55,414 nucleotides of DNA. Origin: an uncultured Gammaproteobacteria bacterium (GTDB lineage Bacteria > Pseudomonadota > Gammaproteobacteria > PS1 > Pseudothioglobaceae). The stretch is from NCBI GenBank assembly GCA_913020715.1, contig CAJVZH010000012.1, positions 1 to 55,414 of the forward strand, read 5' to 3'. The notes beneath the pieces were generated by a model. It ran no database searches. It saw nothing but the letters and a program-made list of their open reading frames with translations, and was not told where the DNA came from. Positions within the stretch are counted from its first letter, which is position 1. Each line of letters begins with the position of its first letter. Both the position numbers and the translations under genes were made by a program. This document shows positions 46,676-55,313 of this stretch, one piece after another.

Positions 46676-46954
46676 ATGAAAAAAACAAACCTTATTGAGT
46701 TTATCTCAAACACTTGTAACTTATCTCGCACAGAGGCAAAGCGCTCTGTTGAGGTGATTATTGACGAGCTGAGTAAGGCAATTATTTCGGGTGACGGTGT
46801 TGAAATACGCGGCTTTGGTGGCTTCTCTAGAAAGCACCGTAAAAGTAGAGTGGGTATCAATCCAAAAACCAGTGAAAAAACTGCAGTTGCAGAGAAATAT
46901 GTACCTTTTTTTAAGCCAGGAAAACAGCTTAGAGAGTCGGTAAATAAAGACTGA
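46676..46954 (+). CDS. ihfB: Integration host factor beta subunit
   Basis: This 92-residue DNA-bending protein of the HU/IHF family has the DNA-binding arm around GGFSRKHRKSRVGINPKT, where IHF-type proteins place their Pro. Its place immediately after rpsA is typical of IhfB. I use ATG 46676; the frame could be read seven codons earlier (46655) but that lacks support. Confidence 0.93.
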   Translation: MKKTNLIEFISNTCNLSRTEAKRSVEVIIDELSKAIISGDGVEIRGFGGFSRKHRKSRVGINPKTSEKTAVAEKYVPFFKPGKQLRESVNKD

Positions 46955-46999
46955 TTTACGATTGATTATTACTCGCTTGTTGAGTATAATTTCTCGTTT

Positions 47000-47028
47000 T
47001 TGACAAAGCACACAAGTTCAGTTATTTT
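47000..47028 (+). promoter_or_regulatory. Promoter of tRNA-Lys
   Basis: TTGACA (47000-47005), 17-base spacer and TATTTT (47023-47028), 24 bases before the tRNA. An inverted repeat CAAGTTCA / TGAACTTG (47013-47020, 47028-47035) overlaps the -10 and could be an operator or the ihfB terminator. Confidence 0.65.
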
Positions 47029-47052
47029 GAACTTGCGACAAGCTTTTTTTTG

Positions 47053-47128
47053 GGGGCGTTAGCTCAGTTGGTAGAGCACCGGACTTTTAATCCGATGGTC
47101 GAGCGTTCAAGTCGCTCACGCCCCACCA
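47053..47128 (+). tRNA. tRNA-Lys (anticodon TTT)
   Basis: A 76-base cloverleaf with encoded CCA: acceptor GGGGCGT / ACGCCCC, D arm GCTC / GAGC, anticodon loop CTTTTAA with TTT at 47086-47088, T arm GAGCG / CGCTC. The anticodon stem closes with a C-A mismatch (47079 with 47095). It reads AAA and AAG. A terminator follows. Confidence 0.96.
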
Positions 47129-47135
47129 TATTTAA

Positions 47136-47166
47136 TAAGGCCTTACAGCGATGTAAGGCCTTTTTT
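47136..47166 (+). terminator. Terminator after tRNA-Lys
   Basis: AAGGCCTTACA / TGTAAGGCCTT stem, loop GCGA, followed by T-run. Confidence 0.92.
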
Positions 47167-47184
47167 ATGTGTTTAAATATTTTT

Positions 47185-47205
47185 TGGGTACACAATGGGT
47201 ACACA
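47185..47205 (+). repeat. Tandem TGGGTACACA repeat next to tRNA-Lys
   Basis: Two copies of TGGGTACACA eleven bases apart, 57 bases past the tRNA. Such direct repeats next to a tRNA occur in the leftover of tyrosine-integrase elements; no integrase gene remains. Confidence 0.5.
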
Positions 47206-47220
47206 TTCATCTATTCGGAT

Positions 47221-47273
47221 GCGATGGCGCCATAAATTAATGCACCCACCATTAATTCAACAAATGCCATCGC
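47221..47273. repeat. Nested inverted repeat past tRNA-Lys
   Basis: GCGATGGC (47221-47228) mirrors GCCATCGC (47266-47273), and ATTAAT repeats lie inside the loop. This could form a cruciform. Possible attachment-site remnant. Confidence 0.4.
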
Positions 47274-47286
47274 TGAATTTTACGAG

Positions 47287-47502
47287 ATGTATGAAGCCTT
47301 AAGAGCGGTAGCAACTGAAACCTTTATTATAGCTACTGCAGAAGCAAGGACTTTGTACGAGCAAACTGTCGAGCCTGTTGAAGATGAGTATGATAGAGCT
47401 ATAGAGGGCATTGCAATAAAGAGAGATGGTCTTTTATGGCAAGCATATGATGCAAAAAAAAGGAGGGGGGCTGTACTCGTCGCACTTTCTTCTTCAGGGT
47501 AA
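47287..47502 (+). CDS. Small hypothetical protein, perhaps a relic
   Basis: A 71-residue frame, rich in Glu and Ala with heptad-like spacing (RAVATETFIIATAEARTLYE), starts at ATG 47287. No clear ribosome-binding site and no known family. It lies in the tRNA-adjacent, repeat-rich stretch. It may be a cargo gene or a degraded fragment. Weakly supported. Confidence 0.35.
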   Translation: MYEALRAVATETFIIATAEARTLYEQTVEPVEDEYDRAIEGIAIKRDGLLWQAYDAKKRRGAVLVALSSSG

Positions 47503-47517
47503 AATCAACCTTCTATC

Positions 47518-47547
47518 GACATTCTTTGACATACTTTGACACATTTG
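47518..47547 (+). promoter_or_regulatory. Three 10-bp direct repeats, candidate response-regulator site
   Basis: GACATTCTTT, GACATACTTT and GACACATTTG follow each other exactly 10 bases apart, about 75 bases before the response-regulator gene; a TATAAT lies at 47554-47559. The spacing suits the direct-repeat sites of OmpR-type regulators, so autoregulation is suggested. Confidence 0.5.
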
Positions 47548-47619
47548 TAAGAATATAATCTATTTACAGTGCAGGTATGTTAAATTGCTTTTTAGTCAAC
47601 AATTATATTTGTTATATAG

Positions 47620-48282
47620 ATGAATAAAATCGCTCTTATCGACGATGATCTGGAAATACGTCGGTTGTTAGACCAATACTTTGTAAAAAACGGATTTGAG
47701 GTGTCAGATTTCGCTGATGGTGAGAGCTTTTTGACGGAGGATTGCAAGCAATTTAACATAGTTATTTTGGATATTGGCTTGCCAGGTATGGACGGCCTAG
47801 AGGTGTGTCGTAAGCTTCGTCAAAACTCTTCGATTCCGATTATTATGCTCACTGCTGCCAGTGATGACTTTGATCGAATTTTGGGATTAGAGCTGGGAGC
47901 GGATGATTATGTGAGCAAGCCTTTTAATCCGAGAGAGTTGCTTGCCCGAGTTAAGGCATTGCTTCGTCGTGTAAGTGTCGAAGATGATACCACTGATTCT
48001 CGTATACACATAAACCATGTTGCCAGAAGTGTGACTATCGACAGTGTGCAAGTAGAATTGACTGGCGCTGAGTTTGACTTGCTTTGTGTTTTGCACAAGC
48101 AAGCTGGAACTGTTCTGACTAGAAATGAAATCGGTGAATTGTTGCGTGGTAGAAGAACGCAACCGTTTGATCGATCTATTGATACGATAGTTAGTCGTCT
48201 TCGCCAAAAACTTGCCGATTATTTTGAGGGTGAAATTATTCAAAGTGTACGCGGCAAGGGTTACACATTGCTTTCGAAATAA
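47620..48282 (+). CDS. OmpR-family response regulator, GltR-like
   Basis: The 220-residue regulator has a receiver domain (1-115) with the phosphoacceptor D51 in ILDIGLPGMDG and Lys in VSKPF, and a C-terminal winged-helix domain (about 130-218). The partner kinase follows at 48400 and the sugar importer starts behind it, the order gltR-gtrS-glucose transporter of Pseudomonas. It probably activates the importer. Confidence 0.88.
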   Translation: MNKIALIDDDLEIRRLLDQYFVKNGFEVSDFADGESFLTEDCKQFNIVILDIGLPGMDGLEVCRKLRQNSSIPIIMLTAASDDFDRILGLELGADDYVSKPFNPRELLARVKALLRRVSVEDDTTDSRIHINHVARSVTIDSVQVELTGAEFDLLCVLHKQAGTVLTRNEIGELLRGRRTQPFDRSIDTIVSRLRQKLADYFEGEIIQSVRGKGYTLLSK

Positions 48283-48399
48283 ACCAAAACAAGTTGTGAC
48301 ACTGATTATGATTTTTTATTGGAGAGGGTTGTCACTGTTACATAACAACTGAACCTCATTGTAAGGGGATAGTTGTTTTGAATAATATTACAACTATGA

Positions 48400-49851
48400 A
48401 TGATGGGGTTTAAAAACCGAATTCTACATTTTCTTTTGCCACAAACCATTGTGGCGAGAATGGCCGCTGTTCTATTTTCTGGAGTATTGCTTGCTCAGAT
48501 ATTAGGCACTGTTTATTGGGTTGGGCAAGTTGAGTCAGCTGAGAGAAACCGGCTGGTTGAGGTGTCACAATCCATGGGCTCTCGTATTGGGCAAACCGTT
48601 GGGTTTTTTGAAAAACTGCCAAAACAATACCGTCATATGGTTCTTGATCAGTTACGCGATATGGGAGGCACTCGCTTTTTTGTTTCCGTGAATAGGGAAT
48701 TTATCGAGTTAGACCAAATAATTGAAACAGAGTTTTCGTCACTAGTTCGCAGTAACCTACAGTCGAGCATATTGGATCAAACAGGCGCTATTCATGAACT
48801 AACGATTCAATTTGTAGACTTTGATGATCTTAAAATATTATCGGGCGACAATACCATGGTTGACTTGCCACCAAAGTGGAAAAGATTTGCTTTGCTGGAA
48901 CCTGGCGATTCAAGCCCTTTTGCCGTTGTTCAATTTCCGATAGACAAGGAGTGGATGTATCTAACTACAGTTGTGCCGAATGGTGGTGTAATGCTCGGCA
49001 CCAATTGGATTAGTGGTGAACGCATAATAAGCCTTGTCGGAGTTTCTATTGCGGTGCTACTGTTTATGATTATATTGATTCGCTGGGTTGTTTTGCCATT
49101 CAAGTTATTGGCGAGCCAGGCCGACCACTTGGGGAAGGGGCGTAATCCGCGACAATTGGTTGAGAGTGGCTCTAAAGAAGTGGCAACAACAATCAGAGCG
49201 TTTAATGCTATGGCTAGACGTATTCAAAAGTTTATCTCTGAAAGGGAGCAGTCATACGCCGCTATCTCGCACGACTTAAAAACACCATTAACGAGAGCGC
49301 GCCTTAGGGTTGAAGAAATGGATGAAAGCGAGATGAAAGAAAACCTCATTGGAGATTTGGAGTATCTTGACCAGATGGTAAAAGGTAGCCTGCAAGTAAT
49401 GACAGATGGCACTATTTATGAAAACTCTACGACTATTAATTTAAACAACTTACTGGATGAATTGACCAGTAAAGAAAAAATTCTTGGTTTGCCTATTGCA
49501 CTTAAGATGCAGGAGAACATGACAATCAATGGGCGAGCTATCGCAATCGAAAGGCTTTTCTCTAATTTGATAAATAATGCCCTAACCTACGGCAAGGGCG
49601 TTGAAATCAAAGGAACAAAGCAAGTCAACGGACTCCTAATAAAAGTCATGGATCGAGGGCCAGGTTTATGTGATGCAGAAAAAGCTAATGTATTTGAGCC
49701 GTATTATCGTCTAGAACAACACCTCTCCAGTAGTCATTCTGGCCTAGGTTTAGGTATCGTGCGTAACATTGTAAACCTCCATGGCGGCGATATTGAATTA
49801 AAGGATCGTCAAGGAGGCGGTCTGATTGTCGAGATTTATTTCCCTTTGTAA
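48400..49851 (+). CDS. Sensor histidine kinase, GtrS-like
   Basis: This 483-residue kinase has a first membrane helix (about 24-42), a periplasmic sensor domain (about 43-205), a second helix (about 208-230), HAMP (about 230-283), H-box with H291 in AAISHDLKTPLTR, N-box LFSNLINNALTYGKG, and G boxes DRGPGL and SGLGLGIVRN. It is EnvZ-like. The downstream sugar importer suggests a sugar or sugar-acid signal. ATG ATG doubled start. Confidence 0.88.
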   Translation: MMGFKNRILHFLLPQTIVARMAAVLFSGVLLAQILGTVYWVGQVESAERNRLVEVSQSMGSRIGQTVGFFEKLPKQYRHMVLDQLRDMGGTRFFVSVNREFIELDQIIETEFSSLVRSNLQSSILDQTGAIHELTIQFVDFDDLKILSGDNTMVDLPPKWKRFALLEPGDSSPFAVVQFPIDKEWMYLTTVVPNGGVMLGTNWISGERIISLVGVSIAVLLFMIILIRWVVLPFKLLASQADHLGKGRNPRQLVESGSKEVATTIRAFNAMARRIQKFISEREQSYAAISHDLKTPLTRARLRVEEMDESEMKENLIGDLEYLDQMVKGSLQVMTDGTIYENSTTINLNNLLDELTSKEKILGLPIALKMQENMTINGRAIAIERLFSNLINNALTYGKGVEIKGTKQVNGLLIKVMDRGPGLCDAEKANVFEPYYRLEQHLSSSHSGLGLGIVRNIVNLHGGDIELKDRQGGGLIVEIYFPL

Positions 49852-49853
49852 TG

Positions 49854-49884
49854 TTTTGCCACATTATGTAGTATTTAGCCACAT
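49854..49884 (+). promoter_or_regulatory. Two GCCACAT direct repeats before the sugar-binding gene
   Basis: GCCACAT at 49858-49864 and 49878-49884, 20 bases apart (two helical turns). With flanks TTTGCCACATT they resemble TTTGACACATT at the response-regulator promoter (47535-47545). Candidate operator for the two-component system. Confidence 0.5.
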
Positions 49885-49950
49885 AGACGCTCTTAGAATT
49901 CCTAGTGTGTTCCAATGTAGGGGCATAAAACTAAATAAAAGGAAAAAACT

Positions 49951-51204
49951 ATGAAAAACAATAAAAAAGTTTCGGCGATTGCTGCAGCTGCCATTATGGC
50001 AAGCTCGACAGCGGTTATGGCCGGTGAAGTTGAAGTACTACATTGGTGGACAAGTGGCGGTGAAGCTGCTAGTGTTGGGTATTTACAGGACAAGTTAAGC
50101 GATGCTGGCGTTAGCTGGACTGATTTTGCCGTTGCTGGTGGTGGTGGTGAAAACGCCATGACTGTTCTTAAATCTAGAGCTATCTCGGGCAACCCGCCTA
50201 CAGCAGCTCAAATCAAAGGCCCTTCAATTCAAGAATGGGGTGATTTAGGATTTTTAGCTGATATCGATGCTGTTGCTCAAGCAAACGACTGGGACAGTCT
50301 TTTACCTAAAGTTGTTTCAGACGTAATGAAGCACAATGGTAAATATGTTGCTGCGCCAGTTAACGTTCACAGAGTTAACTGGATGTGGTCTAATCCTGAA
50401 GTGTTCCGTGCAGCGGGTGCTACTATCCCTACAACATGGGATGATTTCATGGTACAGGCTAAGAAAATTCAAGATGCTGGTTATATTGCTTTAGCGCACG
50501 GCGGACAAGCTTGGCAGGATGCTACGTTATTCGAAGCAGTTGTACTTGGTGTTGGTGGTGCAGACTACTACAAGAAGGCTTTTGTTGAAACAGACATGAG
50601 CGCACTTCAGAGTGATACGACGTTAGCGGTATTTGAAACGTTTGGTCAATTGCGTCAGTTTATTGATACTAACTCACCTGGACGTGATTGGAACGTAGCT
50701 ACTTCAATGGTTATCAATGGCGAAGCAGCGATGCAGATCATGGGTGACTGGGCGAAAGGTGAATTCAAAGTAGCTGGTAAGAGTGTTGGTACTGATTACA
50801 CATGTACTGCTGCGCCAGGTACTTCAGGTACGCACACGTTCAACATCGACTCTTTTGCATTCTTTGCGCAAGCAGATGCAAGCGCCACTGCGGCTCAGGC
50901 AGTTATGGCTGCGGAAATTCTTGGTAGCGACTTCCAAGAAGTATTCAACCTTAACAAAGGTTCAATTCCTGCACGCTTAGGCATGTCACGTGATAAGTTC
51001 GATTCATGTGCCCATGATTCAATGGATGCATTTGTTGCGAGCTCTCAAACTGGCGGCCTAGTACCGAGCTTTGCCCACGGCATGGCTGTTTCATCAGCAG
51101 TTTCTGGTGCGATTTATGACGCTGCTACAAACTTCTTTAACACAAATCAAAGTGCAGAAGAAGGTGTAAGACAATTGGTTGGTGCGATTGCAGCAGCTAA
51201 ATAA
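49951..51204 (+). CDS. gtsA: Sugar ABC transporter binding protein (glucose/mannose type)
   Basis: The 417-residue protein has a signal peptide (to about residue 24, STAVMA-GEV) and the motif VEVLHWWTSGGEA followed by AVAGGGGENAMTVLKSRAISGNPP, which marks the glucose/mannose binding proteins of the CUT1 family. It delivers sugar to the permeases encoded downstream. The ribosome-binding site AAAAGGA is strong. A hairpin terminator follows, likely giving excess binding protein. Confidence 0.85.
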   Translation: MKNNKKVSAIAAAAIMASSTAVMAGEVEVLHWWTSGGEAASVGYLQDKLSDAGVSWTDFAVAGGGGENAMTVLKSRAISGNPPTAAQIKGPSIQEWGDLGFLADIDAVAQANDWDSLLPKVVSDVMKHNGKYVAAPVNVHRVNWMWSNPEVFRAAGATIPTTWDDFMVQAKKIQDAGYIALAHGGQAWQDATLFEAVVLGVGGADYYKKAFVETDMSALQSDTTLAVFETFGQLRQFIDTNSPGRDWNVATSMVINGEAAMQIMGDWAKGEFKVAGKSVGTDYTCTAAPGTSGTHTFNIDSFAFFAQADASATAAQAVMAAEILGSDFQEVFNLNKGSIPARLGMSRDKFDSCAHDSMDAFVASSQTGGLVPSFAHGMAVSSAVSGAIYDAATNFFNTNQSAEEGVRQLVGAIAAAK

Positions 51205-51273
51205 AGTGCAGTAATTATTAAGCATTAGGCAAATTACTCTCCTTTTTTGCCAACTCGCTTAATAGGCACAAGC

Positions 51274-51310
51274 AGGGCGCTCAGTTTCAGCATGAGCGCC
51301 CTACTTTTTT
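51274..51310 (+). terminator. Hairpin attenuator after the sugar-binding gene
   Basis: 10-bp stem AGGGCGCTCA / TGAGCGCCCT, nine-base loop, followed by six T. Confidence 0.9.
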
Positions 51311-51405
51311 ATAGATTGATCGGCATGATTGAATTAAAAAATGATAATCACGTTGTTGTTAGTACAAGTAATTAAATTACAATCGCATTGATAAAAGGAA
51401 TCACA

Positions 51406-52278
51406 GTGCTAAACTTATTAGAAAAACACCTTCCAAAAATTGTTATTGCCCCCACAACAGTGGCGATGATAGTGTGTATGTATGGCTTCATTTTATGGAC
51501 GGGTCTATTGTCGTTCACGAAAAGTCGGATGATGCCGCAATGGGACTTCGTCGGATTTGAGCAGTATGTACGTTTATTTGATAATCCAAGGTGGCATATT
51601 GCACTTGATAATCTATTTATATTTATATTTTTATTTATTGCCATCTCATTAGTTTTAGGGCTTTTATTGGCAATATTTCTTGATCAAAGAATTCGTAATG
51701 AGGGTGCAATCCGAACCATTTATTTATATCCAATGGCCATATCGTTTATTGTTACCGGTACCGCCTGGAAGTGGATTCTTAACCCCGGTCTTGGTATCGA
51801 AAAATTACTCCGTGATATGGGCTTCGTGGATTTTGAATTTCGTTGGCTTGTTGATCCAGATATGGCAATTTACACCATAGTAATAGCTGCCGTGTGGCAA
51901 TCCAGTGGCTTTGTTATGGCCATGTTTTTGGCTGGATTACGTGGTGTTGATGACAACCTCACCAAGGCGGCCAAGATTGATGGGGCATCAGCCATAAGAT
52001 TGTATTGGCACATTATTTTACCCATAATGCGACCTGTGTTCTTTAGCGCTATTGTTATTCTGACTCATATTGCAATTAAAAGTTTTGACTTGGTGCAGGC
52101 GCTTACAGGTGGCGGGCCTGGGTATGCCTCTGATTTACCGGCTAATTTTATGTACACTTTTGCCTTCAATAGGGCGCAGATGGGGGTGGGTGCCGCAAGT
52201 GCCATGATTATGTTGTTTGGGGTTCTGGCTGTTCTTATTCCTTATTTATATTCTGAACTACGGGAGAAAAAATCATGA
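51406..52278 (+). CDS. gtsB: Sugar ABC transporter permease (MalF-like)
   Basis: The 290-residue protein has six membrane segments and an EAA loop with TKAAKIDGASAIRLYWHIILP near residue 190. I place the start at GTG 51406, six bases after AAAGGAA, not TTG 51388. It pairs with the following permease and overlaps it by four bases. Confidence 0.9.
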   Translation: MLNLLEKHLPKIVIAPTTVAMIVCMYGFILWTGLLSFTKSRMMPQWDFVGFEQYVRLFDNPRWHIALDNLFIFIFLFIAISLVLGLLLAIFLDQRIRNEGAIRTIYLYPMAISFIVTGTAWKWILNPGLGIEKLLRDMGFVDFEFRWLVDPDMAIYTIVIAAVWQSSGFVMAMFLAGLRGVDDNLTKAAKIDGASAIRLYWHIILPIMRPVFFSAIVILTHIAIKSFDLVQALTGGGPGYASDLPANFMYTFAFNRAQMGVGAASAMIMLFGVLAVLIPYLYSELREKKS

Positions 52279-53144
52279 ATCTGAAAATGTTATCTGGTAT
52301 CAGTCTTGGTCGAGTGGCAATCTATTTAATCCTGATTGTATTCGCCTTGCTTTATTTAGCCCCTCTGTACGTGATGCTCACCACATCACTTAAAGACATT
52401 GAAGAAATTCGTAGTGGTAATTTACTGGCCCTACCGAATGATCCTACTTTTTATGCGTGGATTAAAGCCTGGTCTTCCGCTTGCACTGGCAGTGAATGTA
52501 ATGGCCTTGCTCCTTTTTTCTGGAATAGTGTGAAGATAGTGGTTCCAGCGGTATTAATCTCAACTGTTGTTGGTGCATTTAATGGCTATGTTTTGGCGAA
52601 ATGGAAGTTTAAAGGAAGTGAGCTGTTGTTTGGCGCACTACTGTTCGGTTGTTTTATTCCATTTCAGGTAATTTTATTGCCAATGGCAATATTGCTGGCG
52701 AAATTAGGCTTGGCAAATACTGTATCTGGGTTGGTATTGGTGCATGTGATATATGGTGTCGCCTTTACAACATTATTTTTTCGTAATTATTATGTTGGCA
52801 TTCCAACCGAACTGGTTCGTGCCGCACAACTTGATGGCGCTGGTTTTTTAAATATTTTTAGACATGTTTTCCTACCGCTGTCGACACCCATCTTTGTGGT
52901 AACAATAATCTGGCAGTTTACTCAAATATGGAACGATTTTTTATTTGGTGTGGTTTATTCAGGACCAGGAACCCAGCCGATTACTGTGGCATTGAACAAT
53001 TTGGTCAATACTTCAATTGGCGGTAAAGAATATAACGTGGATATGGCGGCAGCCATTATCGCTGCGCTACCGACCCTGTTCGTTTATGTGGTTGCAGGAA
53101 AATATTTTGTACGTGGCCTAACCGCCGGAGCTGTGAAAGGCTAG
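52275..53144 (+). CDS. gtsC: Sugar ABC transporter permease (MalG-like)
   Basis: The 289-residue protein has six membrane segments and EAA loop VRAAQLDGAGFLNIFRHVFLP near residue 195. It forms the importer channel with GtsB. The start overlaps gtsB by four bases (ATGA). Confidence 0.9.
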   Translation: MNLKMLSGISLGRVAIYLILIVFALLYLAPLYVMLTTSLKDIEEIRSGNLLALPNDPTFYAWIKAWSSACTGSECNGLAPFFWNSVKIVVPAVLISTVVGAFNGYVLAKWKFKGSELLFGALLFGCFIPFQVILLPMAILLAKLGLANTVSGLVLVHVIYGVAFTTLFFRNYYVGIPTELVRAAQLDGAGFLNIFRHVFLPLSTPIFVVTIIWQFTQIWNDFLFGVVYSGPGTQPITVALNNLVNTSIGGKEYNVDMAAAIIAALPTLFVYVVAGKYFVRGLTAGAVKG

Positions 53145-53181
53145 TAATAGTAAATTTATAAGACAAATAATAACTAACCAA

Positions 53182-54288
53182 ATGGACAACAATATGGGAC
53201 ATATACAACTTAACAATATCTGCAAGTCTTTTGGCTCGACAGAGGTGCTCAAAAACATTGATCTTGAAATTCAAGATGGTGAATTTTTAATTTTAATCGG
53301 GCCATCCGGTTGTGGCAAGTCCACTCTTATGAACTTAATTGCCGGTCTTGAGGATATTACCAGTGGAGAGATTGTCATTGGTGGTAGCGATGTATCTGAT
53401 AAGTCGCCAAAAGACAGGGACATTGCCATGGTGTTTCAGTCGTATGCATTATATCCAACAATGAGTGTTGGAAGAAATATCAGTTTTGGCTTGGAGATGC
53501 GTAAAGTGCCAAAAGCAAAGCGGGAAAAAATTGTTGCCGAGGTGGCAGAGCTGCTTCAGATTAATCATCTTTTGGATCGCAAACCCGGCCAGCTGTCCGG
53601 CGGACAGCGTCAACGGGTAGCCATGGGACGAGCTTTGGCGCGATCACCAAAAGCTTTTTTATTTGATGAGCCGTTATCTAATTTAGATGCGAAACTCAGA
53701 GTTGAGATGCGTACTGAAATTAAGAAATTGCATCAACGTCTGGGCACAACTATTGTTTATGTGACGCATGATCAGGTCGAAGCAATGACCTTGGCTGATA
53801 GAATTGCTGTATTGAAAGATGGTGTGGTACAACAACTGGGAACGCCCTACGAAATATACAATGATCCAGTCAATCATTTTGTTGCTGATTTTATGGGCTC
53901 TCCTGGAATGAACTTTGTTGAGTGTGTTGTTTTTAATGACAAATTGATTATTGAGAGTGCCTCGAAAAGTTATCAGTTAGCGGTGCCCTGTGCAAAAGCG
54001 ATAAAAGATTCGGGTTTGGAGAGCGTGCTATTGGGTATACGCCCGGAGATGCTTACCGATCCCAAGCCGTATGACGATAGTGGGTTTGTTCAAGAAGTGT
54101 GTTTTGATGTGGAAGTTGTTGAACCAATGGGTGCCGATACAGTAGCGATTGGCAAATGGAACGACACTGAAGTGCAGGTTAGGTTAAGCCCAGAATCGGG
54201 TGAAGTGGCAGGTGAGGGTTTTACTCTGCAGGTTGACACAAGTAAGTCGATTATTTTTGATCCGCGTTCGGGTAATCGAATTCGCTAA
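53182..54288 (+). CDS. Sugar ABC transporter ATPase (MalK/UgpC-like)
   Basis: The 368-residue ATPase has Walker A GPSGCGKST near 44, signature LSGGQRQR near 140, Walker B FLFDEPLSNLDAKLR, switch His VTHDQVEA, and a C-terminal TOBE domain (about 245-368, with LLGIRPEML). It energises the GtsBC permease. The ATG at 53182 has no clear ribosome-binding site; ATG 53194 is an alternative start. Confidence 0.92.
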   Translation: MDNNMGHIQLNNICKSFGSTEVLKNIDLEIQDGEFLILIGPSGCGKSTLMNLIAGLEDITSGEIVIGGSDVSDKSPKDRDIAMVFQSYALYPTMSVGRNISFGLEMRKVPKAKREKIVAEVAELLQINHLLDRKPGQLSGGQRQRVAMGRALARSPKAFLFDEPLSNLDAKLRVEMRTEIKKLHQRLGTTIVYVTHDQVEAMTLADRIAVLKDGVVQQLGTPYEIYNDPVNHFVADFMGSPGMNFVECVVFNDKLIIESASKSYQLAVPCAKAIKDSGLESVLLGIRPEMLTDPKPYDDSGFVQEVCFDVEVVEPMGADTVAIGKWNDTEVQVRLSPESGEVAGEGFTLQVDTSKSIIFDPRSGNRIR

Positions 54289-54368
54289 CAGGTTGAGCAT
54301 ATATACATTTTTAATAATGGAGAGGCGGCAATTATAAATACGCTTGCAAAATTATCTGGAGCTATTAA

Positions 54369-55313
54369 GTGAGATTCGGAATTTTAGGTGAGGCAAAAAT
54401 AGCTCGTGAATGGCTTGTGCCAGCAATTATCGAAGCTGGACATGAGGTTACCCATCTTGGACGCAGGAACCCCTGTCAAGAAGCCTTACCCGAAATTTAT
54501 CAAGACATTATTGAAACTGATTATGAGAGCTTGTTGGCAGAGCCAGCTATTGATGCAATCTACAACCCTTTGCCAAATCACCTTCATGTGCTATATTCCA
54601 TCGCTGCACTCCAATCAGGCAAACACGTACTCTGTGAAAAACCTGTCGCATTAAATATAAAAGAGTTGAAGCAACTTGAAACAGTGGCCAGTAAAAGTGG
54701 CTGTTATTTTCAAGAGGCCTTTATGATTCCACACCATCCGCAGTGGCAATGGTTACAAAAATTAGATATTGGTAAAATTCAATCAGCACATTTTATTTTT
54801 AGCTACCCTCAACAACCCTCTGGTAATTTTAGAAATCGTTCAACGGATGGCGGCGGCCCTCTATATGATATTGGTTGTTACGCTATTTTGACCGGTTGTT
54901 TTCTTTTTGGAGGCATGCCTGAAGTTATCTCAGCAGTTGCAATAATGAGTGACAAATATGATGTCGAGAAACAAGTTGATGCTGTTCTTAGGTGGCCGAA
55001 TGGTGCAATTCTTAACTTTACCGTTTCGGGTGATGCTGCGCTTTGTCAAACTTTACATGTTTTAGCGAGCAATGGCTGGGCAAAGCTTGATGTACCAGTT
55101 AATCCTCCTGAGATAACACATGCGCACTGGTCAACTGGAGGTTTAGAGAAAGGCACTAAAGTGAGCTTCTCAAAGTGTAACCAATACAGACTCATGGTTG
55201 ATGATTTTGTAACCCGAGCCAATTCAAACACCCTTTCAGATTTCTCACATTCTAAGGTAGTAATACAAGCCATCAATGAAATTCAGCAAAAAATAGGCCT
55301 TGTGTGCAAATAA
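54369..55313 (+). CDS. Gfo/Idh/MocA-family oxidoreductase
   Basis: The 314-residue NAD(P)-dependent enzyme has an N-terminal Rossmann fold (FGILGEAKIA, residues 3-12) and the catalytic Lys in HVLCEKPVALN near residue 96, then a C-terminal alpha/beta domain. It would oxidise or reduce a sugar or polyol hydroxyl. It follows the importer in the same direction, so it probably starts the metabolism of the imported sugar. Start GTG at 54369. Confidence 0.85.
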   Translation: MRFGILGEAKIAREWLVPAIIEAGHEVTHLGRRNPCQEALPEIYQDIIETDYESLLAEPAIDAIYNPLPNHLHVLYSIAALQSGKHVLCEKPVALNIKELKQLETVASKSGCYFQEAFMIPHHPQWQWLQKLDIGKIQSAHFIFSYPQQPSGNFRNRSTDGGGPLYDIGCYAILTGCFLFGGMPEVISAVAIMSDKYDVEKQVDAVLRWPNGAILNFTVSGDAALCQTLHVLASNGWAKLDVPVNPPEITHAHWSTGGLEKGTKVSFSKCNQYRLMVDDFVTRANSNTLSDFSHSKVVIQAINEIQQKIGLVCK

